Assembly (NCBI GenBank): GCA_964516805.1
Contig: CAZEXI010000025.1
Coordinates: 1-30,091, forward strand
Length of the DNA stretch: 30,091 bases
Origin: CAYSTL01 sp964516805
GTDB lineage: Archaea > Thermoplasmatota > Thermoplasmata > Halarchaeoplasmatales > Halarchaeoplasmataceae
Direction of reading: 5' to 3'
Part shown: piece after piece, positions 16,127-23,345 of the stretch
Layout of the letters: every line of letters begins with the position of its first letter
Numbering within the stretch: the stretch's first letter is position 1
Position numbers and translations under genes: made by a program
Notes under the pieces: generated by a model
Databases searched by the model: none
Told to the model about the DNA's origin: nothing
What the model saw: the letters and a program-made list of their open reading frames with translations, nothing else

Positions 16127-17341
16127 ATGAGCGAAGAAGAAGAATTGCAAAAGTACATGGATAAGTATTGGACAAAACCAAGTGTTTTCGGTTCAGTCGA
16201 GCCATTTTGTCTAAAATTTGCTATGGATCCGACATACGGAGGGTACAATATATCAAAGTCGGCATACCAAAATAGACCAGATATATTCAATCTGGAATGG
16301 CTGTCTAAGGAGACGGGAATAGATGAAGAAGAGTTGGAAGATAGGATACAGAGGATGATAGACAAGCATTTGATAATGCTGGTCCAGAATCCAAACACCT
16401 ATGCGATGGGATGGGCCATATACTACTGGTTGGTCGATCTGAAAGACAATGCAACTGAGGATCAGAAACAGGAAGTATTGGATCATATCCAGAATGAAGA
16501 CTGTACATGTTCAGCAATGGTCGGAGAAGGAGATTTCGATTTCTACGGTGGAAACCATATCGCCAACTTAGACTTCTTGAGAAACGTGATAATCAAACCG
16601 ATAGAGGATTATCCGCAGGTAAAAGATGTATACATCACACCTGTTGCTAGATATCTGAGAGAAGAAAAAATAGCTCAATGGAGAGCACCTGAAGGCACAA
16701 CAAGAAAATTCTATATGTCTGAAGAGGAAAAAGAAAAATTGGCAGAGGTCCAGGACTATATGGATGAAGATGATGTTAAAATATTCTGTGCCCTGAACAA
16801 AAAGAGACCGGTAGAAGACATGTTCGATTTTGATGTCATGGAAGAGATATCAGGTATCGATGCATCAGAATTAAAAGAAAACCTGAAGGAATATGTAGAA
16901 GAAAAACCACTGATGATACCTCTTGTATGCCTTAACTGGAGAAAATTAGGTCTTACGAAGAGATATTTCGTGTTAAGGATGTACAGGATGCTACCTACTG
17001 AACAAAAATTCGCCGTAGCTGACAGTTTATCAGAGTATCCAGAATGGGAAACATTGTGGCAGTTCACACAATCACCGTATGATTTCGTATGCTCTGCATA
17101 CAATGAGCTTACTGATGTTGATGAACTGAGAGATAAACTCATGGATATAGAAGGTATCGAAGAGATAAGAGAATTCGACGTCTACAGAGCTACAAGAAGA
17201 TGGACATGCAGGTTAGATGAAGAGAACAACTTCTGGGAAGAATGTGTTATGACCACTGATGTTGGTATAGATTCAGTAAATGAGCTCGAAAAGAAGATGT
17301 TTACCGAACGTGAGTTTGATCTAGAAGACTGGGGTGAATAA
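16127..17341 (+). CDS. Protein of two tandem Lrp-like (winged helix + RAM) modules
   Basis: About 404 residues without signal peptide or membrane helix. I read it as a duplication. A helix-turn-helix-like segment at about residues 55-85 (LEWLSKETGIDEEELEDRIQ) precedes a RAM-like ferredoxin fold (AIYYWLVDLKD, CTCSAMVGEGDFDFYGGNH, VKDVYITPVAR). A second such pair occupies about 215-355 (VKIFCALNKKRP, MEEISGIDASELKENLKEY, then RYFVLRMYRMLP, SPYDFVCSAYNE and IEEIREFDVYRA). Lrp-like tandem or heterodimeric folds also occur in non-regulators such as the AhbA/AhbB siroheme decarboxylases, so DNA binding is not assured. The stop codon is one base before the synthetase ATG, and the synthetase ribosome site lies inside this gene. 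The two products are therefore coupled and probably share a task, for example ligand sensing for acyl-CoA metabolism (inference). Confidence 0.65.
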   Translation: MSEEEELQKYMDKYWTKPSVFGSVEPFCLKFAMDPTYGGYNISKSAYQNRPDIFNLEWLSKETGIDEEELEDRIQRMIDKHLIMLVQNPNTYAMGWAIYYWLVDLKDNATEDQKQEVLDHIQNEDCTCSAMVGEGDFDFYGGNHIANLDFLRNVIIKPIEDYPQVKDVYITPVARYLREEKIAQWRAPEGTTRKFYMSEEEKEKLAEVQDYMDEDDVKIFCALNKKRPVEDMFDFDVMEEISGIDASELKENLKEYVEEKPLMIPLVCLNWRKLGLTKRYFVLRMYRMLPTEQKFAVADSLSEYPEWETLWQFTQSPYDFVCSAYNELTDVDELRDKLMDIEGIEEIREFDVYRATRRWTCRLDEENNFWEECVMTTDVGIDSVNELEKKMFTEREFDLEDWGE

Positions 17342-17342
17342 G

Positions 17343-18731
17343 ATGGCAAGTGTCAGGGATTATGTAGTAGATAAACTGCAGTATGCATATAATCCTGATA
17401 GTATAGCTGTCATAGGAGCGTCTAGACACGAAGACAAGGTTGGATACAATCTTATTAGGATGCTCAGAGAAGACGGTTATGAAGGCAAGATCTACGGGGT
17501 AAACCCAAGAGCAGCACCCGGTGAGATATATGGTGAAGAAGTCTTCAGATCTGTAACTGAGATCGATGGTGAAGTTGATCTTGCTGTTATCGTGCTGCCT
17601 TCTTTCATGGTCAAACAGACAGTAAGAGAATGTGTTGAAAAAGGTGTCAAGATCGGTGTCATCGTGAGCTCCGGTTTCAAAGAAGTGGGAGCAGAAGATT
17701 TACAAGAATGGTTGACTGATTATTGTAGAGAAAATGAATTCCCAATAATAGGTCCAAATCTTCTAGGCCTAGGTAATCCACATGGCGACCTGAATCTAGG
17801 ATTCACTCCGTATCTACCATTAGCTGGAAATGTAGCTGTTATCTCTCAATCAGGAGCAAACCTTCTAGCATGGTTAGGTATGTCTAGGACCCAGAAATTC
17901 AGGATGTCTTTCTACGTTGGCATGGGAAATATGGCAGATATAGGCTTCCCAGAGATGATCACCTATGCTGACCAGGATGAGAAAACAGATGTTATAGCTC
18001 TGTATATCGAAGGCATAAAAGACAGAGATGGCTTCATGGATGTATGCAAGAATGTGGATAAACCTATAGTAGCTATAGCTGCTGGAGCCCAGTCTGAAAG
18101 AGGTAAGAAAGCAGCAGGAGCTCACACCGGATCAGAACCTATCTCTGATGAAGAATACGATGAGATGTTCAAAGAAGCTGGAATAATAAGAGTAGAATCT
18201 CAACAGGAATTCGTAGATGTCTGCAAAGCGTTGTCTAAGCAGCCTGTCTGTGACGGTGATTGGATGATGATAACCAACGGTGGAGGTTCTGGTTTATTAG
18301 TTACCGATGAATCCGATAGAAGAGGTGTTGACATGGTCACACCATCTGAGTCTTTGAAAACCAGAATGAACGGCCACGTTGGTCCTCTTGGTTCACCACT
18401 GAATCCAGTCGACTTAACTGGTATGGCTATCTGGTCGGACTACAAGGCAGCTATAGAAACGGCAATATCCAGCAAAGAGGTCGGAGGAGTAGTTGTTTCG
18501 GTATGTCCAACTGAGATAACATATCCTGAGAAAATAGCAGCTATAACAAAAGACCTTCACGAGAAATACAAAAAATGGAACAAACCCATAATCGCACAGT
18601 TCCAAGGTGGAGAGGAATGCGAAAAATGTATCGAGTGGCTCAATGAACAGGGAATACCAGCATACTTAACGCCAGAGAGAGCTGTCAGTGCGATGAAAGC
18701 ACTTTCTGACTACTCAGAAATAAAAAAATAA
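17343..18731 (+). CDS. Acyl-CoA synthetase (ADP-forming) alpha-type protein
   Basis: Resembles the alpha subunit of acetate/acyl-CoA synthetase (ADP-forming), which in archaea makes ATP from acyl-CoA through a phosphohistidine. Residues 1-130 form a CoA-binding Rossmann domain (IAVIGASRHEDKVGYNL, then GKIYGVNPRA). The succinyl-CoA-ligase-like domains follow (IIGPNLLGL, VAVISQSGANLLAWLG, YVGMGNMADIG). The probable phospho-acceptor is H261 in GAHTGSEP, where canonical subunits have S-H-T-G-x-x-A-G. The C-terminal third continues the ligase fold (MITNGGGSGLLVTD, LGSPLNPVDLTG). No ATP-grasp beta domain is fused or adjacent, so the partner must be elsewhere if the enzyme is active. The ATG at 17343 follows GGGGTGA by 5 nt and is preferred over the GTG at 17334. 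Tightly coupled to the preceding double-Lrp gene. Confidence 0.85.
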   Translation: MASVRDYVVDKLQYAYNPDSIAVIGASRHEDKVGYNLIRMLREDGYEGKIYGVNPRAAPGEIYGEEVFRSVTEIDGEVDLAVIVLPSFMVKQTVRECVEKGVKIGVIVSSGFKEVGAEDLQEWLTDYCRENEFPIIGPNLLGLGNPHGDLNLGFTPYLPLAGNVAVISQSGANLLAWLGMSRTQKFRMSFYVGMGNMADIGFPEMITYADQDEKTDVIALYIEGIKDRDGFMDVCKNVDKPIVAIAAGAQSERGKKAAGAHTGSEPISDEEYDEMFKEAGIIRVESQQEFVDVCKALSKQPVCDGDWMMITNGGGSGLLVTDESDRRGVDMVTPSESLKTRMNGHVGPLGSPLNPVDLTGMAIWSDYKAAIETAISSKEVGGVVVSVCPTEITYPEKIAAITKDLHEKYKKWNKPIIAQFQGGEECEKCIEWLNEQGIPAYLTPERAVSAMKALSDYSEIKK

Positions 18732-18748
18732 AACCCTTTTCTCTCTTT

Positions 18749-19153
18749 TTACTTCTCTTTATTGAACTCTTCAAATGATTCAGGATTCCTTTCGATATGG
18801 TCTATCAGTTCGTCCACTTTTTCAGTGATCTCTGCATCTACAACGTGTTCTATCTTACATGCGTTATCATCAGCTTCTTCTCGATCGATACCTATTTTAA
18901 CAAAAAAATCCTCCCAGATTTTATGACTGTTTAAAAGGCTCTCAGCTACACTTTTACCTTTATCTGTAAGGGTAACTCCACTGTACTTTTTGTAGTCAAT
19001 GTACCCTTTTTCATCGAGCTTTTGAAACATCTCAGTAACTGCTGAAAGGCCAAGATCTAGTTCATTTGCAACATCGCTGACCTTGGCGTATCCCTTTTCC
19101 TCCACGATGTCGTGTATTGTTTCCAAGTATTCTTCTTCACGTTTACCTATCAT
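18749..19153 (-). CDS. DtxR/MntR-family metal-dependent repressor
   Basis: Metal-responsive repressor of 134 residues: an N-terminal winged helix (YAKVSDVANELDLGLSAVTE) and a dimerisation/metal-binding domain, without the C-terminal SH3-like or FeoA domain. Metal ligands fall on MntR numbering: E8, E11, H77, C99, E102 and H103. MntR has Glu at position 99, while iron-type DtxR/IdeR has Cys at the equivalent place (C-x-x-E-H), which hints at iron rather than manganese. The ATG at 19153 has GGTGA at 19158-19162; the longer reading from 19207 would start upstream of the promoter. A palindrome overlapping the TATA box suggests autorepression. It is divergent from the NifX/Mrp Fe-S operon, a plausible second target. 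Confidence 0.9.
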   Translation of the reverse strand: MIGKREEEYLETIHDIVEEKGYAKVSDVANELDLGLSAVTEMFQKLDEKGYIDYKKYSGVTLTDKGKSVAESLLNSHKIWEDFFVKIGIDREEADDNACKIEHVVDAEITEKVDELIDHIERNPESFEEFNKEK

Positions 19154-19177
19154 TATTTCACCGAAACATATTAGGTA

Positions 19178-19196
19178 AACTAAAATATATTTAGTT
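19178..19196 (-). promoter_or_regulatory. Palindromic operator overlapping the DtxR-type gene promoter
   Basis: AACTAAA, 5 bp, TTTAGTT: 7-bp perfect arms. The central A/T stretch, read on the minus strand as AAATATATTTTA, is also the best TATA box for the repressor gene (about 25 nt before the likely start point). Position and size fit a DtxR-type operator used for autoregulation. The adjoining GGTAAACTAA resembles the GGTTAG-rich DtxR consensus only loosely. Confidence 0.5.
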
Positions 19197-19407
19197 ATTA
19201 AAAACATTTTCTATTACTGTATTATTATATGAAATTGTATCAATCACTAAAATAAATCTTTTATTGAAAAAAATTTGAAATTATAATTGCTTTACTTTAC
19301 CAAATAAATTACGGTGAACCAAAATTACTTATACTATAGAATAATTTCAATCAGTGTGAGAAAAGGTAAATCCTCACTATATCAATCATATAATTAAGGT
19401 GAAAGAA

Positions 19408-19779
19408 ATGAAAATTGCAATATCAGCTAGCGGTCCAGATAAAGATTCTTCAGTAGATGAAAGATTCGGCAGATGTCCGTATTTTATGATAGTAGATACT
19501 GATGAAATGGAATTTGAATCCATGGAAAACGAACATACCAAGATGGCTCACGGTGTAGGGCCACAGGTGGTACAAACACTATCTGATATGGATGTGGAAG
19601 CTGTTATAACAGGCAACGTAGGTCCAAACGCAAATAGAACGCTCAATTCAGCTAATATAGAGGTTTATAAAGGTTCTGGAAAGGTATCTGAAGCGGTAGA
19701 ATCTTTCAATGAAGGGAAATTGGAAAAAATAGATAGTAAAACAGTACAAGGACACTTTGGTAAAGGTGGGAGAAGATGA
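19408..19779 (+). CDS. NifX/NifB-C-terminal-like cofactor-binding protein, copy 1
   Basis: Single-domain protein of 123 residues of the dinitrogenase iron-molybdenum cofactor family (NifX/NafY/NifB C-terminal). These proteins bind or carry Fe-S or Fe-Mo type clusters. The diagnostic D-E-R-F-G-R-C-P-Y-F segment is present, followed by the alpha/beta core (VEAVITGNVGPNANRTL, IEVYKGSG). The C-terminus is basic and Gly-rich (HFGKGGRR). No nitrogenase genes are visible; in anaerobes such proteins often accompany Mrp-type ATPases outside nitrogen fixation. The ATG at 19408 follows AGGTGA; the GTG at 19399 lies within that ribosome site. A TTATACTATAG element at about 19328-19338 could be the promoter. 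First gene of a five-gene operon. Confidence 0.9.
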   Translation: MKIAISASGPDKDSSVDERFGRCPYFMIVDTDEMEFESMENEHTKMAHGVGPQVVQTLSDMDVEAVITGNVGPNANRTLNSANIEVYKGSGKVSEAVESFNEGKLEKIDSKTVQGHFGKGGRR

Positions 19780-20141
19780 GAGTAGCTCTTCCAACCATGG
19801 GAGAAAAAGGTCTTGAAGAAAAGATAGGAGCACACTTTGGTAGATGTCCTACTTTCACTATTTACGATCTAGAAACAGATGAGATAGAAGTTATATCTAA
19901 TAACAGTAAGCATAAAGGAGGAAAAGGTAATCCTCCTGAATTACTTGCAGAGAAAGATATAGACTGTATGATCTGTAAAAATCTAGGAAGAAAAGCTGTC
20001 AGTCTATTTGAAGACCTAGGTATAGAAGTTTATGATGGTGCTGAGGGGACAGTCAAAGAAGCGGTAGAATCCTGGAAGAATGATAGTTTAGACGAGACAT
20101 CTATCTCAGATGCATGTGATGAAGGACAGCGTTATCCTTAG
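19776..20141 (+). CDS. NifX-like cofactor-binding protein, copy 2
   Basis: Second member of the dinitrogenase iron-molybdenum cofactor family, 121 residues. It overlaps the preceding gene by ATGA, so translation is coupled. The signature G-A-H-F-G-R-C-P-T-F is present and the core differs from copy 1: it has a Cys pair in CMICKNLGRKAV and another Cys near the C-terminus (DACDEG). The two copies are clearly diverged, not a recent duplication, and may form a heterodimer or handle successive steps in cluster transfer (inference). Confidence 0.9.
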   Translation: MRVALPTMGEKGLEEKIGAHFGRCPTFTIYDLETDEIEVISNNSKHKGGKGNPPELLAEKDIDCMICKNLGRKAVSLFEDLGIEVYDGAEGTVKEAVESWKNDSLDETSISDACDEGQRYP

Positions 20142-20168
20142 AAATTGTGATGTATAGGTGATATACCT

Positions 20169-20828
20169 ATGAAATTAAAAATCGTTTATGATAACGAAGC
20201 AAGAAAACCCCTAGTCTCTAGTTGGGGTTTTTCCGCTTTTATAGAGGGAGAGGAAGAAAATGTTCTCTTCGATACTGGAGATAAAGCTGGAATATTAAAA
20301 AATAACATGGATGAGATGGATATAAGTGTAAACAGTATCGATAAGATCGTAATATCTCATGAGCATCATGATCATGCCGGTGGTCTCTTTGATATATTAG
20401 ACAAGTCTATTGAAGTTTACTTATTGAAGGATTTTTCAGAGAAATTTAAGGAAAAAGTAAGAAAGAATGCTCAATTAATTGAAGTCGATGGTATGCAGGA
20501 GATTTCAAAAGGGATCAAAACCACTGGAAAGATTGGAACTAGTATTGTTGAACAATCCTTGCTCATCGAATATAAAGGAGGAACTCTTGTATTGACTGGA
20601 TGTGCACATCCTGGTCTTTCAAATATACTTAAAGAAGCATCTAGATATGGCGAGGTAAAAGGTACTGTCGGTGGTTTTCATGGTTTCGATAAATTAGATG
20701 AACTCGATGATCTGTTGATGATCGTACCGTGCCACTGTACAAAATATAAAGATGAAATAAGAGAAAAATATCCTGAGAAGTCTATGGATTGCTACGCAGG
20801 ATTAGTATTGGATTTAGAAGGTGAATGA
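20169..20828 (+). CDS. COG1237 metallo-beta-lactamase-fold hydrolase, copy 1
   Basis: Metal-dependent hydrolase of the MBL fold, 219 residues. The HxHxDH motif is H64, H66, D68, H69 (SHEHHDHAGG). Further ligands are H147 in LTGCAHPG, H171 in GGFHGF and H189 in VPCHCT. This pattern is that of COG1237, whose members are often annotated as dihydropterin-related (7,8-dihydropterin-6-yl-methyl-4-ribofuranosylaminobenzene-phosphate) synthases. That activity is not established for most of them. Its place between the NifX-like and Mrp-like genes recurs in anaerobe genomes and suggests a role in cofactor or cluster handling. It overlaps the ATPase reading frame at its stop codon (GGTGAATGA), so the two are translationally coupled. 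Confidence 0.88.
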   Translation: MKLKIVYDNEARKPLVSSWGFSAFIEGEEENVLFDTGDKAGILKNNMDEMDISVNSIDKIVISHEHHDHAGGLFDILDKSIEVYLLKDFSEKFKEKVRKNAQLIEVDGMQEISKGIKTTGKIGTSIVEQSLLIEYKGGTLVLTGCAHPGLSNILKEASRYGEVKGTVGGFHGFDKLDELDDLLMIVPCHCTKYKDEIREKYPEKSMDCYAGLVLDLEGE

Positions 20829-20830
20829 AG

Positions 20831-22663
20831 ATGGATATTGTTATAGCAAGTGGAAAAGGAGGAACAGGTAAGACACTAATAGCGACGAATCTAGCAAGAA
20901 CTCTTGAAAATTTAGGTGAAGATATTACTTATTTAGACTGCGATGTTGAAGAACCAGATGGTCATCTTTTTTTAAAGCCTGATGATGTTGAAGATAAAGA
21001 GATAACTCTTAATTCACCAGATGGAGTAGATCAAGATAAATGTATCAATTGTGGCAAATGTGTAGATGCCTGCTCTTATAATGCTATAGCGATGGTGAAT
21101 GATGATCTTCTGTTCTTCCCGGAACTGTGCCACGTTTGCGGTGCTTGTTCTATAGTCTGCCCCACTGATGCTATCATTGAAAGGGAAAAGAAGATAGGTG
21201 AATTAAAGAAAGGTAAATTTGGTGGAATAAATATTAGATATGCTACACTAGAAACGGGTGAAGGTGGGATGTCACCTAGACTGATAAACGCAGTCAAAGA
21301 AGAAAAAGGAGAGGGAATAAATGTATTGGATGCTCCCCCAGGAACTGCATGTCCAGCAGTTGAAAGTATAGCTGGAGCGGATTTAGTACTTTTAGTAGCA
21401 GACCCGACTCCATTTGGACTTAATGATCTTAAATTATCAGTAGATATGTGTAGAAGTATGGGTATCGAACCGGTTGTTATTGTTAATAGAGCTGAATATA
21501 GAGATGATAGTTTAAAGAAATATTGTGAAGAAGAAGATTTAGAGATAATCGGTGAAATCCCCGATGATAGGTCGATAGCTGAAACTTACTCTAATGGAGA
21601 TATCATAGTTGATCAATCCGAGAGATATGATAGTTTATTTAGAAAATTAGCTAAGGACATATTGGAAGCAGGGGAAAAAGATTGGTCAATTGAACCATTA
21701 AATCTAGCTGAATATGGTGATGAAGAAATTAGATCATCAGGTTTAAAACAAGATGCTTCTTCGAATGTATCTAGTGACCGCAAAGAGCTGGTGATCATAA
21801 GTGGTAAAGGAGGAACGGGCAAGACTTCTTTGACCGGAGCATTTGCTTCCCTCGCTGAAGATCCAGTAATATCAGACTGTGATGTTGATGCTGCTGATCT
21901 CCATTTGTTAACTGACCCTGAAATAAAGGAAAGAGGTCTGTTTAGTGGAGGTTATGAGGCATCTATAATACAAGATAAGTGTACCTCCTGCGGTAGATGC
22001 TACGAAGAATGTAGGTTTGATGCGATCCATAAAGAAGAAGTGGATGAAAAATTAGAGTACAATATTGATCCACTTGAATGTGAAGGTTGTGGGGTGTGTG
22101 ATATAGTCTGCCCAGAAGATGCTATAAAACTTGAAGAAGCCATCAATGGAGAATGGTACGTATCAGAGTGCAGATTTGGAGATATGTCACATGCAAAACT
22201 TGGAATGGCTGAAGAGAATACAGGTAGATTAGTTACTCTTGTACGTGAGAACGCCGAAGTATCAGGAGATGAAGGAAGCGAATTGACATTGATAGATGGT
22301 GCCCCAGGTACAGGTTGTCCTGTGATAGCCTCGATAACTGGATCGGATTTTGCCCTTGTTGTAACAGAACCAACAGTTTCAGGAATACATGATATGGAAA
22401 GGGTTCTAGATGTTGCAGACCATTTCGGAATAAAAGCTGGAATAGTCGTTAATAAATCAGATCTTAATGAATCCATGACCCAGAAGATAAAAGATATTGC
22501 AGAAGAGAGAGCTGTAGATGTCTTGGGAGAGATACCTTACGATAACGTGTTCACTGAAGCTCAGATGGAAAGAAAGACAGTGATAGAATATTCAGATAAT
22601 GAAACCGCTGAATCGATCAAAAGAATATGGAAAAAGGTAAGAGAAGATATTTTAAAAGATTAA
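20831..22663 (+). CDS. Fusion of two ferredoxin-containing Mrp/MinD-type ATPases
   Basis: P-loop ATPases of the Mrp/NBP35/MinD class with inserted ferredoxin domains act in Fe-S cluster assembly or delivery. Such proteins are usually encoded as two adjacent genes; here one 610-residue chain holds both. Half 1: deviant Walker A GKGGTGKT at 8-15, two 4Fe-4S motifs with Cys 71, 74, 77, 81 and 100, 103, 106, 110, then DAPPGTACP. Half 2: Walker A at 325-332, Cys 384, 387, 390, 394 and 417, 420, 423, 427, then DGAPGTGCP. A linker of about 35 residues (about 283-318) rich in Ser, Asp and Glu joins them. Both nucleotide sites and all four clusters look intact. The ATG at 20831 is better spaced from GGTGA than the ATG at 20825. 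I see no frameshift artefact, since the linker is continuous. Confidence 0.92.
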   Translation: MDIVIASGKGGTGKTLIATNLARTLENLGEDITYLDCDVEEPDGHLFLKPDDVEDKEITLNSPDGVDQDKCINCGKCVDACSYNAIAMVNDDLLFFPELCHVCGACSIVCPTDAIIEREKKIGELKKGKFGGINIRYATLETGEGGMSPRLINAVKEEKGEGINVLDAPPGTACPAVESIAGADLVLLVADPTPFGLNDLKLSVDMCRSMGIEPVVIVNRAEYRDDSLKKYCEEEDLEIIGEIPDDRSIAETYSNGDIIVDQSERYDSLFRKLAKDILEAGEKDWSIEPLNLAEYGDEEIRSSGLKQDASSNVSSDRKELVIISGKGGTGKTSLTGAFASLAEDPVISDCDVDAADLHLLTDPEIKERGLFSGGYEASIIQDKCTSCGRCYEECRFDAIHKEEVDEKLEYNIDPLECEGCGVCDIVCPEDAIKLEEAINGEWYVSECRFGDMSHAKLGMAEENTGRLVTLVRENAEVSGDEGSELTLIDGAPGTGCPVIASITGSDFALVVTEPTVSGIHDMERVLDVADHFGIKAGIVVNKSDLNESMTQKIKDIAEERAVDVLGEIPYDNVFTEAQMERKTVIEYSDNETAESIKRIWKKVREDILKD

Positions 22664-22675
22664 AGACGTGAAAAT

Positions 22676-23140
22676 ATGGGTTCTAGAGGAAGAACAGGTA
22701 CATCTAAAGGCAGAAGAAAAGCTTCTAAAAGAGGAAAAGGTTCTAGAGAACGTAATAAAACTGTAGGTGGAAAAAAGAAAGATTCTCGTAAAGGTAGAAC
22801 TAATAATTGTGTTTGTCCCAATTGTGGTGAAAAAATCCCTCATGAACGTGGAGTACCATGTAATAAACATAAGTGTCCTTCCTGTGGGTCTAGGATGGTA
22901 AGTGATAGACTTGGACAAAATGTTTCAAAGAAGCAAAGCACTCCCGTTTCTAAAGGAACAAACGAGTCAAAAGAACTTCCAATAGTCGATAAGGAAAAGT
23001 GTGTCGGATGTGGCATTTGCGCTGAAAATTGTCCTGAAAATGCCATCGTTATAAAGGATGGAAAAGCGGAGATAAAACATGACCTTTGTCGCAACTGCCG
23101 TGTTTGTATCTCAGCTTGTCCCCAAGATGCTATTAAATAA
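22676..23140 (+). CDS. Basic six-Cys zinc-ribbon-like protein fused to a 2[4Fe-4S] ferredoxin
   Basis: Three parts in 154 residues. Residues 1-43 are a disordered Lys/Arg/Gly/Ser tail that could bind nucleic acid or an acidic partner. Residues 45-74 are a six-Cys module: C-x-C-x2-C-x11-C-x4-C-x2-C, with H-E-R-G-x-P-C in the middle and a closing C-G-S-R-M. Residues 105-154 are a ferredoxin with Cys 109, 112, 115, 119 and 138, 141, 144, 148, enough for two 4Fe-4S clusters. The gene follows the ATPase fusion by 12 bp with a GTGA ribosome site, so it belongs to the same operon. It is likely an electron or cluster carrier for that system (inference). The same six-Cys module is encoded alone at 26124-26339. 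Confidence 0.82.
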   Translation: MGSRGRTGTSKGRRKASKRGKGSRERNKTVGGKKKDSRKGRTNNCVCPNCGEKIPHERGVPCNKHKCPSCGSRMVSDRLGQNVSKKQSTPVSKGTNESKELPIVDKEKCVGCGICAENCPENAIVIKDGKAEIKHDLCRNCRVCISACPQDAIK

Positions 23141-23208
23141 AAAACATCTATCAAATATTTTTTTATTTTTACATAAATAATGTCTCAAAATTGATATATC
23201 GGGTCATC

Positions 23209-23217
23209 TTTTAAATA
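23209..23217 (+). promoter_or_regulatory. TATA box ahead of the probable small RNA
   Basis: TTTTAAATA is a near-ideal archaeal box A in a region without a plus-strand gene. It predicts a start near 23239. A second possible box, ATTATATAATAAG at 23229-23241, would move the start to about 23258. Confidence 0.45.
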
Positions 23218-23238
23218 CTATCTTAACCATTATATAAT

Positions 23239-23313
23239 AAGAAAAATAAGTGCATCCCATCCCACACACCACGGGGCTGACACCAACAGTCACCCCCTCT
23301 ACCTCCCTTTTTT
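23239..23313 (+). ncRNA. Probable GC-rich small RNA
   Basis: A C-rich, relatively GC-rich island of about 60 bp lies in an otherwise strongly AT-rich convergent gap. It follows a good TATA box and ends in six T at 23308-23313. It contains a hairpin: GGGG (23273-23276), a bulged C, TGAC, loop ACCAACA (23282-23288), GTCA, CCCC (23293-23296). The upstream part, with CATCCCATCCCACACACC, is unpaired and pyrimidine-rich. No plausible ORF covers it. In AT-rich archaea such islands are often structured RNAs. I do not recognise a known family. Confidence 0.4.
23308..23313 (+). terminator. Oligo-T end of the probable small RNA
   Basis: Six T after CTACCTCCC, followed by C and three more T; this gives a defined 3' end about 70 nt after the predicted start. 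Confidence 0.4.
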
Positions 23314-23345
23314 CTTTAATACTTTCTAAAAATTTTTAAAAAAAA

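Noticed and set aside
19356..19377. Hairpin GTGAG / CTCAC in the leader of the first NifX-like gene
   Set aside because: Only 5 pairs with a 12-nt loop and no T-run; not distinguishable from chance.
19408..20141. Reading the NifX-like genes as nitrogen fixation genes
   Set aside because: No nifHDK, nifB or nifEN in the window, and the neighbours are of the Mrp/COG1237 type seen in non-fixing anaerobes.
23239..23313. Minus-strand short ORF or G-quadruplex across the GC-rich island
   Set aside because: The 29-codon GTG frame has no coding character, and the G-runs are separated by a long loop; the plus-strand RNA with box A and T-run explains the island better.
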